A stretch of DNA of 64,000 bases from Hymenoscyphus infarciens (GCA_001414345.1 LLCB01000308.1:1-64000); one strand, 5' to 3'. Counted from the stretch's first letter, positions 36,001 to 48,900 are shown. The notes: generated from the letters alone by a model not told the origin. Translations and numbers: made by a program.

Positions 36001-36697
36001 TTTGCAGGCTATTCCTACCCAAGATGGTCTTCTTGAGGAAGTCAAAGCATCGATGCGAGATGAGCCGACACCATCCTTCAGCTCCACTCCTAATCCCGAC
36101 ACCGGTCACCCAGACCGATGGGTTGATGTCTGTAGTGCTATCATCGCAGATACCACCAATTTCAGCATCAAGAGAATTCGATATCGACGACTTGTGAAGC
36201 CCAACGTCACTCAATCCGCAGCTGCCAATCTTGCAATCGACTCGCGTTATGGAAACGTCTATTCAGCTGCACAGTTGACTCCTGGTGCTGGCATTTATGG
36301 CGCTCCTGTTGAAGAAAGATTCATCGAAGAGCCTATCATTGCTATGGATGAAACCCTAATTCAAGCAGTCGAAAAGATCATTGCCCAATCGGGACAATCA
36401 TCGAGTTCATCTTCCAAGTGCTCATCGAGATCTACTTCCCGCAAAGGTAGCTCACTCCGAGACGGAGGCAGAGGACGATCGAATTCGGATGCTGTCAAGA
36501 CCCCGATTGTTCCTGAGCACCATCTCGAGGTTCCTAGAACTAAGTGCAAGGAGATCCTCCTTTCTGCCTTGACGACGGTAGCAAAGGATGTCGAGGAAAG
36601 CAAGAAGCGAGGGGAGGACTCGGTTATGGAGAGAACGGAGAATCATTTGAGAGAGGGAGTGAGAAATTGGTTGGTCAATATTGAGACTTTGGATTAA
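33053..36697 (+). CDS. lst4: Folliculin-interacting protein (FNIP / Lst4 homologue)
   Basis: A single exon of 1214 residues. The FNIP N-terminal (longin) domain is spread over residues 60-460: DVRVIIMQE with a following LLYDT, NCIFGTSEVLAYKGTTCKMH at about 196, KRTPMYAVGLVIQLP at about 343 and HWDIIMRTLSHMQGVATTAL near 428. Low-complexity Ser/Pro linkers separate them. A DENN-like part holds GRWGIWREEARLVGKWAG (about 538) and RTIIVSENKLMARRLIFLLS (about 603). A long disordered middle and a C-terminal conserved block (RWVDVCSAIIADTTNFSIKR at about 1023; KCKEILLSALTTVAKDVEES near the end) complete it. With folliculin/Lst7 this family is the GAP for RagC/Gtr2 and acts in amino-acid activation of TORC1 at the vacuole. 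Assignment rests on motif order, not on an alignment score. Confidence 0.78.
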   Translation: MSSLLGKLLSSSGGTTSRSKSPLDSNLEDQFTHSLLFPDPASLCHNDQVFPLSTETVLTPAAITNFDINGEIDLEMRDVRVIIMQEATPTTGLPTLLYDTHTPPPQSPPLDRQASSNGSVYPPRSEGRRSISSARKPSVGQQTARPAVVQQEPTAPPSPQRFGAFNRKPFGGPPETGITETDGQRSVREYKEEVTTFGNCIFGTSEVLAYKGTTCKMHLLRSSDNIPPFASSSFGGDVNSSFGRSSMRGSSKLAQSFTSDNLAQPPTSAGYMSPNNPRGGDRKKVLVTRMFPVPLPNDEEIEEDSASQTVTPTAGNVQPSESTGYPFPKVGGNAGAASKKVQPKQKRTPMYAVGLVIQLPSASHAPSMPTSRSSFRGPGSYNDQESCPSSFNSTRRAGWSIVHGFGVESLESSYSSDVDDRIELVTKHWDIIMRTLSHMQGVATTALLPLLKQADISSPVPRNSSLHVRTPSASVSISGKRVVEDIKPLKVPKTNAKLVQLTAHCLMQVQIIHKEADITRQRILGGIKTSQVITGQGRWGIWREEARLVGKWAGSKDEGFFFFNLLTGFLGNHTEWLQALGPSWYRRRNLQRQRSHRDDEICLPARTIIVSENKLMARRLIFLLSSFLPPNQQLGIPRHRPSTSASFGAYSQSPPNYAVPILREESLRRKINKKANVAKGVHARTMSFPAEVQAIPPPHIHQARRTSDATSIKTANLPIPGSHLGTRKSSAATTTTVTPITTMPHFSTRRPIRGTGPDPRPGSSGSLATEDLNRALTRGESSGRVSNDSIGGNSPWSRFSMSSIFSSKRQNSTATTAEFDPSSRDGSEITISKGENATGKLAEMVQEATLYSSQASKGHQGRELRKSDGSATTAKPNKTEQAEDQPDEIPEQTIHVLERKPNPEGAYESPIKTVINEDGVVDVDVSLPGELSFDTAVSSPSSSGYLSTPGFGNGLDGFEQYSRELDTSLNVGGWLHRYHPDFSLQAIPTQDGLLEEVKASMRDEPTPSFSSTPNPDTGHPDRWVDVCSAIIADTTNFSIKRIRYRRLVKPNVTQSAAANLAIDSRYGNVYSAAQLTPGAGIYGAPVEERFIEEPIIAMDETLIQAVEKIIAQSGQSSSSSSKCSSRSTSRKGSSLRDGGRGRSNSDAVKTPIVPEHHLEVPRTKCKEILLSALTTVAKDVEESKKRGEDSVMERTENHLREGVRNWLVNIETLD

Positions 36698-38466
36698 GTT
36701 CCTTCGCCTCGTACCTTCCAAGTTTCTGAGAGATTTTTTTCATTTTTGTCTGTACTACCACCAACACAACACACGAAAGCCGCAGCAGGAAAGAGAACGA
36801 ACGAACGAACGAAGATACCCACACTTGTACCAACAGAAAGAGATCCACATACACAGTTGCGAGCGAGGGCAGAATTTTCATTGCTTTTTCGCAACAAAGG
36901 TCCAGAGGGATGAAATTTAGCGATTGGACGTTCATGGAGTTTTAGAACTTTTTCTTACCGCCGCTTTCTTTGTCAATGATACCAGGCAGGCGGTTTGGGG
37001 AGTTCGCATTTGTTTTGATTTATTTGTCTGAGTTTGCATAACGTTTGGCGTTTTTTTTTCCATCAGGGAATGGCAATGGGTTTCGGGGGCGGCCGGCTCT
37101 TTTTCTACATGAGGTTCTCAGATTTCGTATGATGCGCTTTTAGGCGGGCTGGAGAAGGAATTTGGGAGGATTGGGGGGGGGGGGGCTACTTTAATGATGG
37201 ATTCAATGAATTGCATGGAATATGATCATGGCGGGGGATCACGAAGGGAATATTTCGAGGCATGTATCATTGATAATTTGATGATGGATGGTGTAGTTGA
37301 GGTGATGAATTGTGGATGGCATACAGCTGGGAATTCTTGAAAGGGGGGCTGACTGCGTTCTCGTTTGGAGGTTGGGGAAGGAGCTGCATGGCTCTGGAAT
37401 CTGATTTGAAGAATGAGAGGTTCACTTGATTTTAGATCATCTGAAGATAGCTGCTTAGTTTCCACTCTTAGGGTTTACAACACATTTTCGATCAATACAT
37501 GGCATACACTTTAATTTTGTATGTGCCCTTTGGATTCTCCTTGAGTTGTGGATTGGGTGAAGCGTTTGTCGTGAAGTCTCCAGGAATTGGGGTGAAGGTT
37601 AAGGAGACTTTGCGAGGTAGGTAATGATTTGCTGAAAAAGCATATTCCGCCAAGACGTGGGCTTTGCTCTTTGGATACCTTATTCCTTGTTACTTGAGAA
37701 AATAATATTCCGAGGGACTTTAGGAGTATTGAGGAGGTTGAGTTTCTCATTCTCCTAAACTGATTCGGAGAATCGTAGGTGCTCGAGGAATTATGCTCGT
37801 AAAACTTCTTCGTTGTCGAGGAAAAAAAGGAAGTACGCGGGACTGGAGAGAAGCTCCCACGAGGACATTGTGGAGGTTTAGCCTCCCTACTTTTTTAAAA
37901 GAATGAGTAGTTTAGCTGACCTCATGACATACTTGCTTCAGTCATAATCGTCAATTCAAAAACGTTTCTTTTTTCCCCAAGATTCTAGGCAGACAGTTTT
38001 TGGGTGGGTGACGTGCGGTGGGTGGGTACGTAAGCTGCTGCGACTTCATACCCACCAGTGTCTTGCGTAGACATATCTAAAAAGATTGATGCCTAAGAGC
38101 TGAAGGCAGTTCTTTCGCATATTTAGAAAGTTGCGATAGAGTAGGCTATTGGGGTTTATGAGTCTTTTGGTTGTGAAGTGTGGAGTCGGAATGCGTACAA
38201 CTAGGGGATTTTCGGAGTTCAGGGTAGGGAAGAGTGGGGTGTAAGCACGAGGATCGAAATAAGGGAAACGTTGAGCGGGGAGAATAAGGAGAAGGAAGGT
38301 GAGAAGGTATATAAAGGTTTTGGTTTTGGTCTTGGTATTATCCTCTCGCTCCATTCTAATTTTTACTTCAATTTGAGCCATCGTTATTGCCAATTCAGAC
38401 TCGCTTATCAAACACTTCTTTTGCTATAAAGGGACTTGTTTCTAATAGATTCCAAAACAATTTGAT
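36698..38466. other. Intergenic between FNIP and GNAT genes
   Basis: 3' region of the FNIP gene (four GAAC/GAAC-type repeats near 36796-36812), a 13-G run at about 37174-37186, and the promoter of the next gene with TATAAA at 38425-38430, 37 bp before its start. No gene supported. Confidence 0.5.
38425..38430 (+). promoter_or_regulatory. TATA box of the GNAT gene
   Basis: TATAAA lies 37 bp upstream of the start codon. Such a short distance implies a very short leader, or transcription starting close to the ATG. Confidence 0.4.
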
Positions 38467-39645
38467 ATGGCTGGAGAAAGATTTCGAATCGAGAAGGTGG
38501 CTGAAGGAGATGTTGACGAGATTGCGAGGATGTATGTATATTTTCTCCGTTTACTTTTCTTATTTTCTTTTGGGCTCACTTTTATCCAACCTCAAATCTT
38601 CTAGTTGAACCACACTACAAAAGTGCACCTCTAACCACCCGCAGACGAGTCGCGTCAACAACTTCCCCACGTCTCAAAATAGAATTCAAAGACGTCTCAC
38701 CCGCCGACTTCCTAGCCTACGAAAAAGCTAGTACACTAGGTATCCTTCGTGCAGCTGAGCAATCAGGAGGGAAATGTGGGGCGTTCAAGGTGGTTGATTA
38801 TGAGTCTACTCCTCCGACATTGGTGGCTGTTGCTGTTTGGGGGTGGGAGTCAGAGGTGAGACAATGTATCCGAATTGTTGTTGCCAAAAGGAGAAAAAAG
38901 ATTAATGAGAAAAACAAAAGGCAATAGAATATATAGTAGCAGAACGAACAACTTCCCCCTACCCCTCCGGAATAAATCGCGAATTACGAAGCAAATTCAG
39001 CAGGGAATTGGAGAAGATGGAGGAGAAATATCGTCCTAGTGTTCCATATTTTGGTATGTATTCCTTTTTTTCCAAAGCGATCTACTTTGGTCTCTCGTTC
39101 TAACGAGAAGAATCATGAAATCACTTCCTCTGCCAGTAGGAAAAGTCACAGATATTGTCCAAGATGATCTCCGACACTCAATCTCTAGACTTGCTATAAA
39201 TCCTCGATACGACCCAAGAACTAAAAAGCTAACGAACCCCACCCACAGAACTACTAGAATTAGTAACCTCCCCCGACTACCGCCGTCTCGGTCTCGCAAG
39301 CCGTCTAATAAACGTCGGTCTTGAACGCGCAGACAAAGAGCAAAAAATGTGTTTCCTCTCTGGTTCACCTATGGGTGTACCCGTATACAAAAAGAAGGAC
39401 TTCAAGGAGGTGGGACGGCTGAGTGTTCCTCTCAAGGAGTGGGGAGGTGGAGAGGAGGTCCATGTCCATGGTATGTATCGATTTTAGTTTTTGTGAAGGG
39501 TGATCTAGGGGTGGAGGGGAAGGGAAGGGGAGTCAAAAGAAAACTGGGAGTAAATTTAAGAAGGTGAATGCTGACTTGAGGTGGCTTAGTTGCCATGATT
39601 AGAGAGCCGAAAGGTGTTGACGGGGAGAGCGAGGCGAAGAAATGA
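38467..39645 (+). CDS. GNAT-family N-acetyltransferase, five exons
   Basis: Exons 38467-38531, 38645-38855, 38921-39053, 39249-39470 and 39590-39645 join to 228 residues. The fourth intron is 119 bp and the third 195 bp. The protein starts MAGERFRIEKVAEGDVDEIAR, the usual first strand-helix of fungal GNATs. The acetyl-CoA-binding motif is in exon 4, LLELVTSPDYRRLGLASRLI (R/Q-x-x-G-x-A/G loop as R-R-L-G-L-A), followed by GLERADKEQ and SGSPMGVPVYKKKDFKEVGR, typical of this fungal subfamily. Substrate is unknown. The first intron is uncertain: the strong GTATGT donor pairs with CCGCAG, but a longer exon 1 read-through to an acceptor at 38614 would add an EPHYKSAPL segment. The last exon is short and basic. 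Confidence 0.8.
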
Positions 39646-39934
39646 TCAATAATGGGGGACTTTGGTGGACACGGGGATAATGGAAAGACAACCTGGTGGA
39701 CAGGGAAAATGAGCTTAATGAAGTAATAGAGATATTCGGTAGAAGAAAGTAAAGGAACAAGACAATAAGTGCGCAACTTGAAGAGCCATGGCCCCTGAAT
39801 TATATCGTTATTAATTCCACACATTCTTCCATGCTCAAAGTAACCCGTACTCCGAGCAGAAAATAAACCTCCACTCCGGGTATAGCCTAATATTTACACA
39901 GACAACCCAAATTATACACTATTCACAAACCCCC
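39646..39934. other. Convergent 3' spacer between GNAT and Iml1 genes
   Basis: A 289-bp spacer between two convergent stop codons, so the 3' untranslated regions probably overlap. Confidence 0.6.
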
Positions 39935-42900
39935 TTAAACCCCCTTATCGCTCTCCCCAATACTCCCCCTCGGACTATCCTGCCTCACGCTCTCCCCACT
40001 GAACCCCGTCTGAGCACTCTGTCGTCGTCCCATCCCCATACCCCCAAACCTCATCGGACTCGGACTCGAATCTCTCATATTCAACACCCCCGGCGGCAAC
40101 CCTAAAACTGGAATTTGAGAATCTAACAAACTCCCTACATATGGACTCCTAAGTGCCGGCGGCGTAGCACTAGGCGGCATACTTCTCTCCAAAACCTCCT
40201 TGTAAAAAACCTCCAACATCGACGCACTATGGCAAAACCCCTCGAGTTCATTCTTGATACTTTCCGGTGTGGTCATGTTATTAAGCCTAGAACCAGGAAG
40301 GCTAGGAGCCAAGACGTCAGAAGTGGCACGCAAGTTAGGAGAATTTTGGTAGTTAATAGTGGCCTGAGCGCGGATCATGGGGGAATTGGGGGGAGATGCT
40401 TTGTCCGAGTTGATCCAATGACCGTACAAGCCCGATGGAATCCGGTTGTTGCGTTCATGGTCGGTTTTGACGTACCTATCCAGCTCCTTCGATGCCGCGG
40501 ATAATCGATTATTGTATAATCGATTTGCGAGAAGGAGAAAGTCGCCTTTGTCAGTGATCTGTGCCAGTAAAACTCCAGATCGATGAATGTATTGCGTATA
40601 TTTAAAATCGGGTCGACCCCAGGAGTAGGTGACATCCACATTATTTGGAAAATTCCGGGCTGCTTCGACATCTAGGACAAAATTGAACTTTTTCATAATG
40701 GCTTTTTGATAGTAATGTCGACTAGCGGGACTACTTTGAATCTGAGGAACGAAAGAGTTGACATCGAAGTATGTTCTGGGTTGCTGGTCTGGAGGCTGTA
40801 TGGCGAGTTCGACAATGTATGGACTCCGGAAAGGATGTACAGACGTGATACTGCAAGCTTCACCAATAGGAGCTTCGACAAGCCTAAGACCGTAAGCTTC
40901 GGCAGTACGCGCCCATGATTCTATCGCATCTTCAATTAGTTTAGCAGTAACACCCATCCAGTCAATTCTAATATGATAACAGTTGTCGGGATTATGAAGT
41001 CGGTCATAATGTAAGTTGATTCTCTCAGGCCGATAGGACCTCCCACGAGGATCGACATCATATTTCATCACCTTGCTGAGTGCCACCTTTGGTCTTTTAC
41101 TACCACCAGTTGTGGTTGGTGTAGTTGTGCCGGAATCGGAAGACTTTTCATCGTGATGAGAACTTGAGATTGACCTTTCGGGTCGGGGAGATTCTCTTGA
41201 CATATTTTCTGACATAGGTGTGGAGGGTATAGACATATCGCGACGTCGTGATCCAAACCAACCACTTCGACTCTCTGGGCGCTGCTTTGCAAATTCCCCG
41301 GTGACTTGGTAAAAGTATTGCCCATCTCTAAAGGGATGTCGCTTTTCAACATGGACGAAGATACCCATGTCCCGATCCTTATCCTTTCCATTATCTTTGA
41401 CCACTTCTCGTTCTCTTATGCGCTGCAACTCGTCCTTTGCCATGAGCATATTGCCGAGCTCAACTGCCTCTTCTCTTGTCTCGATGTCTTCAAAGTTCTC
41501 CAGCAACCAGGTCGTCATATCAGATCCGATAAAACAATTGTAATGAAGGCGGAAATGCCACCTTCTATTCTGCATTCGAACACCCCCACGCTCAACGGGA
41601 GCTTGAATCGCTTCTGCTAGCGCACTAATATCAAGCTTTACCTTACGGAACCATTCGTGTTCCAGTAATTGACCTCGTCGAATTCCTACATCACCCGTCT
41701 CGAGAAGTGGGAGTGTTTCTAGTTCTGCTGTGACAACAATCGATGGATCTTCTGTCTTGTAAACAATATCGAGTGGATTTTGATCTCTAATCTTGAGGTC
41801 CGCGAGACTTTGATATCTACGCTCAGACGCAGAGACGATTCTGTGCCGTTGCCAAGTTTGAGTAAGTTTCTTAATACCCTCCAAACGAATTTCTTCCTCG
41901 TTATCCTCGCCCTGACGCCGCTGGGCCTGGGTTGGCCTCTCAACAGGTATGAGTACGTAACGAGCCCGCCAGAATCGTAAATTTTCCGACATCTCGTCAT
42001 CGAATCCGGCAATGAATGAATCCACATTATTCCAGTTATATTCATCTCTGGGGTTTCCAAGAAACACTCGACGAGAGTCGTAAGTAGTTTCCAAAGTTGT
42101 TCGGATGGCAGGGTTGTATGAAAAAGGAACAACAGCACCGGAATTAGAGGTCGTGGAAGCAGCTGGCTTGCGCACAAACATGTTGACCTCAATTTCCGTT
42201 TCTTTGACGCATGATAATTGGTGAATGATATTCCCCATAGACATGAAAACACTTGCACCATCCTCTGCGATGTTTCCAGGGTCGAAAAGGTTTGCAATTT
42301 TAAGTGACTTTTGGCCAAACGCTTTAGCGACTGCCGAGCCCACCACGATTTGAAACCCCTGAGAAAGCCGCAGGCTAACAAGCTCCCGGAGGAAGTCATT
42401 CCTGGACTTGCCGACTTCATTCAGCTCATCTTCGGTGTTCGGGTATATATTGTAAGGCTTCTGTTGATACTCTGTATCAAGCTGGTATTTCGTGGGAAAG
42501 TACTCAGTCGTCAAAGGCACTGATGCTGGGCAACATAGAGATTTCCATTTCATAGTCTTGGTGTTTATGGGACGGGGAAAAACGTGTTGCCATCGCCTAT
42601 ACTGACTTGGGCCGATAATGTCGTTGGCATTGGGATTAGAGGGGTTCAGTACACTCAACCATGGAGACATGGCTCTAGTGGGCGAAAGTGTCGCGGGTAA
42701 CTCAAGAACTGAGCCTGCGACTAACTTTGAATTGAACACCTTTTGAGCATCATCCAGTCTGATGTTCTGCAATGCAAGGTTATTGTCACCCTCACCAAGC
42801 CTATCACGCACTTCATAGACAGACCCAAGCAGTGACCGAGATTTGAATTGGTTGGTGGAGTCCAACGATTGCAATGCGCTCTTTATGGTCATAGGTCTGG

Positions 42901-45671
42901 CTGGCCGCCCACCTAGAGCTCTTGGGCTTTCAACAGATTCAGAATTTCTCTCGGATGGTGGGGTTTCTGGCTTTGTTTTGGACATTTCGCTATTTGAGGA
43001 TCCCGGCCTTTCTAGGCTGGGGGTACTAAGCAAGTGATTTGCCATTGTCCCCGAGGAACCTTTATTCTGATCCGATCCTCTATTTGTAGAAGTAGCTGGT
43101 CGAGGTGCATTTGCATGTTCTGTTTGAATCTCTGCAACAGCAGCTTTGGGTGCCGCGATTCCAAACCCAAACTTCCCAAGGCTAATTTGTCGACCGAATT
43201 TCGTGGGTCTAATGGGTGAGGTCTTCACGCTCATACTACTACTTATACTATCATCTCCGTGGCGAGAGTGCTGTTTGGTTTTGATTGAAGGAGATGACTC
43301 CATTGGTATAGCACCTTTCGCGTTTCTCTTCTCGTCATATGAGGTCCCGAGTACCTTGGGATCCTGCAAAAGAGTTTTTCCTATGGCTTCCTCGCTTCCT
43401 GGTTTGAAAAGTCGTCTGCCCTCCCCATGAGTTTTTGATTCGGCTGTGGCACTCAAAAGCTCAGAAATGGATATATCAAACTTGTCTAATGCTTTGAACA
43501 AAGATTTTTCTTCCTGTGAGGAGCCTCGATCAAACTGAGCCTTTGCAGGACCATTAACGAATTCCATGAAGCTGGCAAGAACCTTTTCCCGGCATACTGA
43601 CGTCTCTTCTGGACCAGTTTTGCTTCCAGGGACCTGCCGGGGGCCGAAAATCATTTGAGGAAAGAGTGCATCATGTTGCAAAGGAGTGACCGTGATTTCT
43701 GTGAGGACATTCTCCATTACACTAGCCATTTCCATCTCATACATTTTGCATCGAATGGCAAAGTCTTGCGATTTCTGAGTGCGTTCTTTCTTCCGACGAT
43801 TTTTGACAAGGCCTGCCGATGGATTTCCTAGATGAACATCCTGAGAGGCCCCAGTCCAGAACGAAACATCAATCCAATGGGGTATGGCGTAAGACCACTC
43901 ACTTGGAGGGGCCGATGCGGAAAAGGAACCTGTGCGCATGCTTCGATCGTGAAGTGATGCTTTGAGGGGCGACAAAGATTCGTTTAGGGAGGAGAAACTG
44001 CTTCCAAAGATCGGTGCGTTCTGACGTGGCGTGCTATCCTCACTTCTGAACGATTTCATATGCAATGCCTCCTGGAAAGCTTTATAAAGCGGATTTCGAT
44101 AGCGGAAGAGGGGTACCGAATGAAGAGGCATTTTTGGCAGACAAACCAGATCAATGCCAATACCGTTTCCAATCAAAGTCTCCGTGGTCATTCTCAATGT
44201 TTCGTAATCAACCTCAAAGAGACCCGGAGATGGTGTAACTACCACTACAGATATTCCTGTCCGAACCAAATCTCGATCGATGTAGTCATGGGCGAATTGA
44301 GATGAGGCGAGATTTATTGCTTCCAAAACATTTCCGTGCATCGCCAAAGATGGCCGAGCCTCTATACGGGTGCCTAGTACCTTGTTTGTCTCTTCTGCAG
44401 TACCAGGCAGCGGGGGGAGGGAATTTATCAGATTGATGCGATGTGTAGAAATGTCTCGAAGAAAGAACCTGAATTCGCGCTTCAACTGATATAAAATCCT
44501 TGTCCACGAACCACTAGCCATGTCACTAACAACCACTCGATAAAAGTCTTTGTATGGCTTCTTGTTGCCCTCTGGCTGTGTTCCCGTATGGTAAGTACTG
44601 TCGTGGGTTGCCGTAGCTAATTCTGAAGCGATTCCCGTGTCGTACTCAACCCTTGTAAAAAGAACAATACTGACGAGATGCTTCGCTTTGATCGAAGCCC
44701 ATTTCTTGAAGAGAGCGGGTAGAAACCCATTTACCACCTTGTTGAACATGATTTCCCCAGAGCCTTCCGAGTCAAAATCCCACATCTCTCTTGACATTTG
44801 GATAAAGATGACATAACGAGCAGACTCGCTTCGAAAGATGGGTTTTGTACTTGTCGAGTAGAAAGCAGATAGGACTTTACGACCGGCAATATATATGGAA
44901 GTGACCTGAGCTTTTATGGTGCCCATGAAAAGAATCTTTTGGCCTCTGAACACAGTCTTGTTGGCAAGTTCCTGAAGAGCCAATCTCCACATGTCAGATC
45001 GAGAGAGATATTCATCCTTGAATGAAAGCTCGATATGGGACGCAGAACTGGTGGTAGCATCGGTCTACGAAGTCAATTAATGGATGTTTGTCGAACTCAG
45101 AAGGGGTTAAACAAACTGTAATGACAAGAACCTGGGATCTTGACCTAAAATGAAAGGCGTCTGCAATATGTCTCGCAACGGAGACTTCCATATGCGGTTG
45201 TTTTGCTTTCATCTCCTTTGGCATGTCTTTTGCGATGAATAAATAACGGTTTCCAAAATCAGCATCGAGATTTCTGGTGTTGGTTCCACCCGGGCTGTTT
45301 GGGGTTGAGGTGCTTCTTTCACGTCGCGTTGTGGTATGAAGACTATCTTCCATTTTCGAAGTCGACGCATTTTCCTGGGAGTCAGTCTTTAAAGAGAGAA
45401 TGGCCATGAGATCCCCAGCTTCGACATCTGGGAATAAATCCAGGTTCAAGATAACCTCGGGGAGTGAAAATGGGTCTTCGTGAATCCAGAGGATACACTT
45501 CTTTTCGACAGGAGCCGGCAATGGCACAGGATCATGCTGGACAGTGCCTGTGTCTGAGGGCGAGGTCACGGGCTGACTATGCGAGGTCGTTGAACTGCCA
45601 TTGCTCATATGTCGTAGATGCGATGCCCGCTGAGTGCCCCGCCGGGGCGTTGAGGGGAAAGCGGCTGACAT
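39935..45671 (-). CDS. iml1: Iml1/DEPDC5, GAP subunit of the SEACIT/GATOR1 complex
   Basis: Two exons, 45132-45671 and 39935-45064, give 1889 residues. I start at [14 protein letters not shown]; an ATG 14 codons upstream adds a hydrophobic stretch that looks untranslated. The intron (67 bp) is placed by frame: FRSRSQ joins TDATTSS and then [18 protein letters not shown]. That segment, with [12 protein letters not shown] and [20 protein letters not shown], is the Iml1 N-terminal signature. [20 protein letters not shown] follows near residue 500. The DEP domain lies at about 1335-1425 ([20 protein letters not shown]). The C-terminal domain holds [20 protein letters not shown] and [20 protein letters not shown]. 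Iml1 with Npr2/Npr3 stimulates GTP hydrolysis by Gtr1/RagA and turns TORC1 off when amino acids are scarce. Length fits filamentous fungi, somewhat longer than yeast. Confidence 0.93.
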
Positions 45672-45955
45672 GGCAATCGATATTACGATCAAAGAGCAAT
45701 GTGCTATTTGCACATCATCGTTGTTGGTGTGGTGAAATAAGTTGTCGTTGTTGGTGTTGATAGATAGATATGTTCTGCCACTTTCTACCGCCTTTGATCG
45801 CCCCGAACCAGACTAGCAGCGCAAGGTCGGCGGTTCGCGATGCCGATATCTTCAGAAAAAAGTTGCTTCACCCCTCCCAAAATCCAAACCCAAGGCTATT
45901 TATTCATGGGCGGTCTGGGAGAAGCGCAAACAACACCAGATCACAACACCTAGCC
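45672..45955. promoter_or_regulatory. Bidirectional promoter shared by iml1 and urb1
   Basis: Only 284 bp separate the divergent start codons of a TORC1 inhibitor and a ribosome-assembly factor, so both core promoters must lie here or overlap the genes. GTTG/CAAC-rich short repeats (GTTGTTGGTGT twice near 45720-45755) are visible. No clear TATA box. Confidence 0.6.
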
Positions 45956-48900
45956 ATGGGAAAACGAACCGCAGACGATATCGAGGACGGCAACCAGGCC
46001 TACCTCAAACGCCAGAAGATTGGAAACGTCGGAAAAGCCGCCGGGCATGTGGTAGAGAACCTGGGCCCGGCCGAGGAAATACACTCTGGAAAACAGCTAC
46101 GACAACTCTTGGCCTTTGACCAAGATCCTACACGGTCGAGACATGGTACGTTATAGACGTATTCCTCCAGTCTTCTCTCACTAATTCATACCACCAGGAA
46201 TTCAATCTTTCAAGGCATTCCTCGACAGCTTCGCAATTTCGGAACACGACAATGGACGCCATACAGCAATTCTTCGGGAATACCTCGATTCATTCAAGCC
46301 AGACGCAGAGGACAAAAACGCAGCACACCTACCCGATATCATGCAGATATGGAGTTTTGCATCCCAATCCAATACCGAAACCATCCTATCCGCCGTCCCA
46401 GCCGTCCTTGCTCTACTACTTCGTACAATGTCCAGTATTCTCGAATTTTCCGAACATGGCTTGAGATTATGTCGAACAATCCTTCAGAAAAGCCAATTGG
46501 ATATGGTAGTTCGAGGGTTGACAGCGACAAAAGGGAAGGACTTTGTCATTTCTCCAGTCTTGAGATTACTTAGGGAAATCAGCACCTTTGACGGAGGGGC
46601 AATGGCAAAGCAAGTCTTCCGGACAAGAGACTTCACTCTCAAAGGCTTGGCACGGAATTTGAATCTTCGTTATACTGGTGATGGTCCTGAAGATCTTCGA
46701 AAACCATCCGTCCGGACCAATGCTCTGCGATTCTTCTTGTCCCTTTTCAAACTGTTACCAGCCGATACCAAAAAAGAACTCCTATACCAACGAGACATAG
46801 TATCAGCATTGACCAAAGACATAAAGGACGACCCGCCATTTGTGGTTCGAGAGATATTGGAAACACTAAAAATGCACGTGCTACAGGATGAGGCACTCCC
46901 ACGAGATGCCAAAACCAAAGTTGTCAACGCAACCTCGTTAGGTCGAATTGCCATGTTGTATGGATATGATCAACCCGAACAAGAATCAAACACTCAACCT
47001 AAACCTGTCGTTAATGTGGCGCATGAGTTTCTTGTGTTGGCCTGCACTTCTCACGATTTAGGGGTGCTCAATCGCCAGACTGCCTTCTATCCCCGCGGCG
47101 TCGATCCAGACGATCTTCACGACGTTGATGCTGATCAAACCCTGCTTGATTTGGGTCTGGATAGCATTGAGTGGATGGACAAGTTTACTGAACAAGTTCC
47201 AGTACGGAATACAATCTTATCAGACTTCATCCAAAATCTAAGGCCATGGTCAAGCACAAAGCAAAGAGAATTATTGGTGGCTATCTTTGCTGCAGCTCCT
47301 GAGCTTGTGGCAGAATACTTTTTCAACAAGAAGACCTTTGCATTTGATCCTAAACTCACAGCTACATGGATCGGTTATTCTACATTCCTCTTCTCTTGCC
47401 TTCAGTTACCAGTTCCCCAATATTTTGGCCACCAACAAGGATACGCACAACTTCCACCACCCCCGTCAATAGTTTTAGAGTGTGTCCTTCCCCAACCTCT
47501 GAGCCAGAAGGTTTTAAGGGGCTGCTTGCTACACCCTCAGAGCTTGATCAAATTCTTCGCTATCAGAATGCTCTGCATTGCTTTTCGTAAATTCAAACAA
47601 ATATTGGCCATGTACCAGGAGGCAGCGAATGGCACATCTTCTTTATGGAAAAAAGCTGCGCCACATTTGTCCGACGAATTTTGCAAAAGATGCCCTTCGA
47701 TCAAGGATATCATTCATGCTTTTAGAAATATGGCCCAGGACGACATGTTACAGAGGGAAGCTGTCACCAAGTTACTTGTGTTGTATTATGAAGTTGTTCC
47801 AAGCGTTGCTCTGGATGCGAAATTCGACGTGTCGGGAGTTCTGGCTCAGGCACTTCGTGATACGGAAGATCCATCGCTCAAACCTGAAGATCGAGGGCTG
47901 CGAGTGATGGAATTAGAAAACCTCTTTCAGTTTGCTCATTTCTCGCCAGGAATGCGATGGTTCACGAAGACGCCAGAATTCCCAACAACCCCTTTCATGG
48001 CCATGCTAAAACTATCGGCTTCAGCCCCTGTTGATATCCCGTTGATTCGACTGAAATCGGTACTAAATTCGATCATTGAGGAAAACCAGATTTTACAAAC
48101 GCAAACTGTGATCCCAGCTCTGGACTCACTCATACTACGATTACGATCGCTTTCTGGCACTGATGATGCGCCAGCCATATATGGATTTCTTGACGACTGC
48201 ATTTCGCGATGCGCAGCAAAGCCAGTCAAGTACCTCTTCGCTTTAGAAGAAGCTCACTCCAAAGTTCATGAATCTATTGAGAAACAGCAACCCGTTAGTC
48301 TCTTGACTTTGGTCATCGCAGAACAATGGCCATTCCTGCTGAAATCAACAGACGATTCGGTGCTGCCTGGAGTTGCCCAATTCATCGCAACTTATCTGGC
48401 GACCGGTATTAAGATCAAGGAGGATAAAAAGGTCATCAAGTCAGTCACCGAAGAGCTCGTTTCAACCATGTCGAAGGATTCAACAGCCCGGAAAACGATT
48501 GATCGTTGTCGCAAACTAGTAGATGACATTGAAGTTCCCGAGCCAGTTTTAAAAGCACAACCAAAATCTGCCGACGCCGCAAAACCCAATGGACCCTCCG
48601 AATCAGAGAAAGATGCCATGGCGTCAAAGATGCTTGAAGTTACCCCGGTATCCACCGAGGACCACGCATCGCTTGTGAGATGGGTTACGAAGGAGGTTGA
48701 CGAAGTCGTTGAGGGGGGTCATTTGGCATCGCTCATAATGCTCCTATCATCAGAGCATTTGAGTGTGCGGATGGAAGCAGCAACTAATATATCAAAGTTC
48801 GCAGCCAAGCTCAAGGAGTCGACTTTCGAAGAAAAGGAACAGATTTGGCTTCTCCTTTCCGAGGTTGTGGAAACCGCCAAGAAAATCATCGGCCAGGAAC

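Noticed and set aside
46339..46573. Short frames overlapping the start of Urb1 exon 2 on both strands
   Set aside because: The spliced Urb1 frame accounts for this DNA, with a conserved Npa1 domain.
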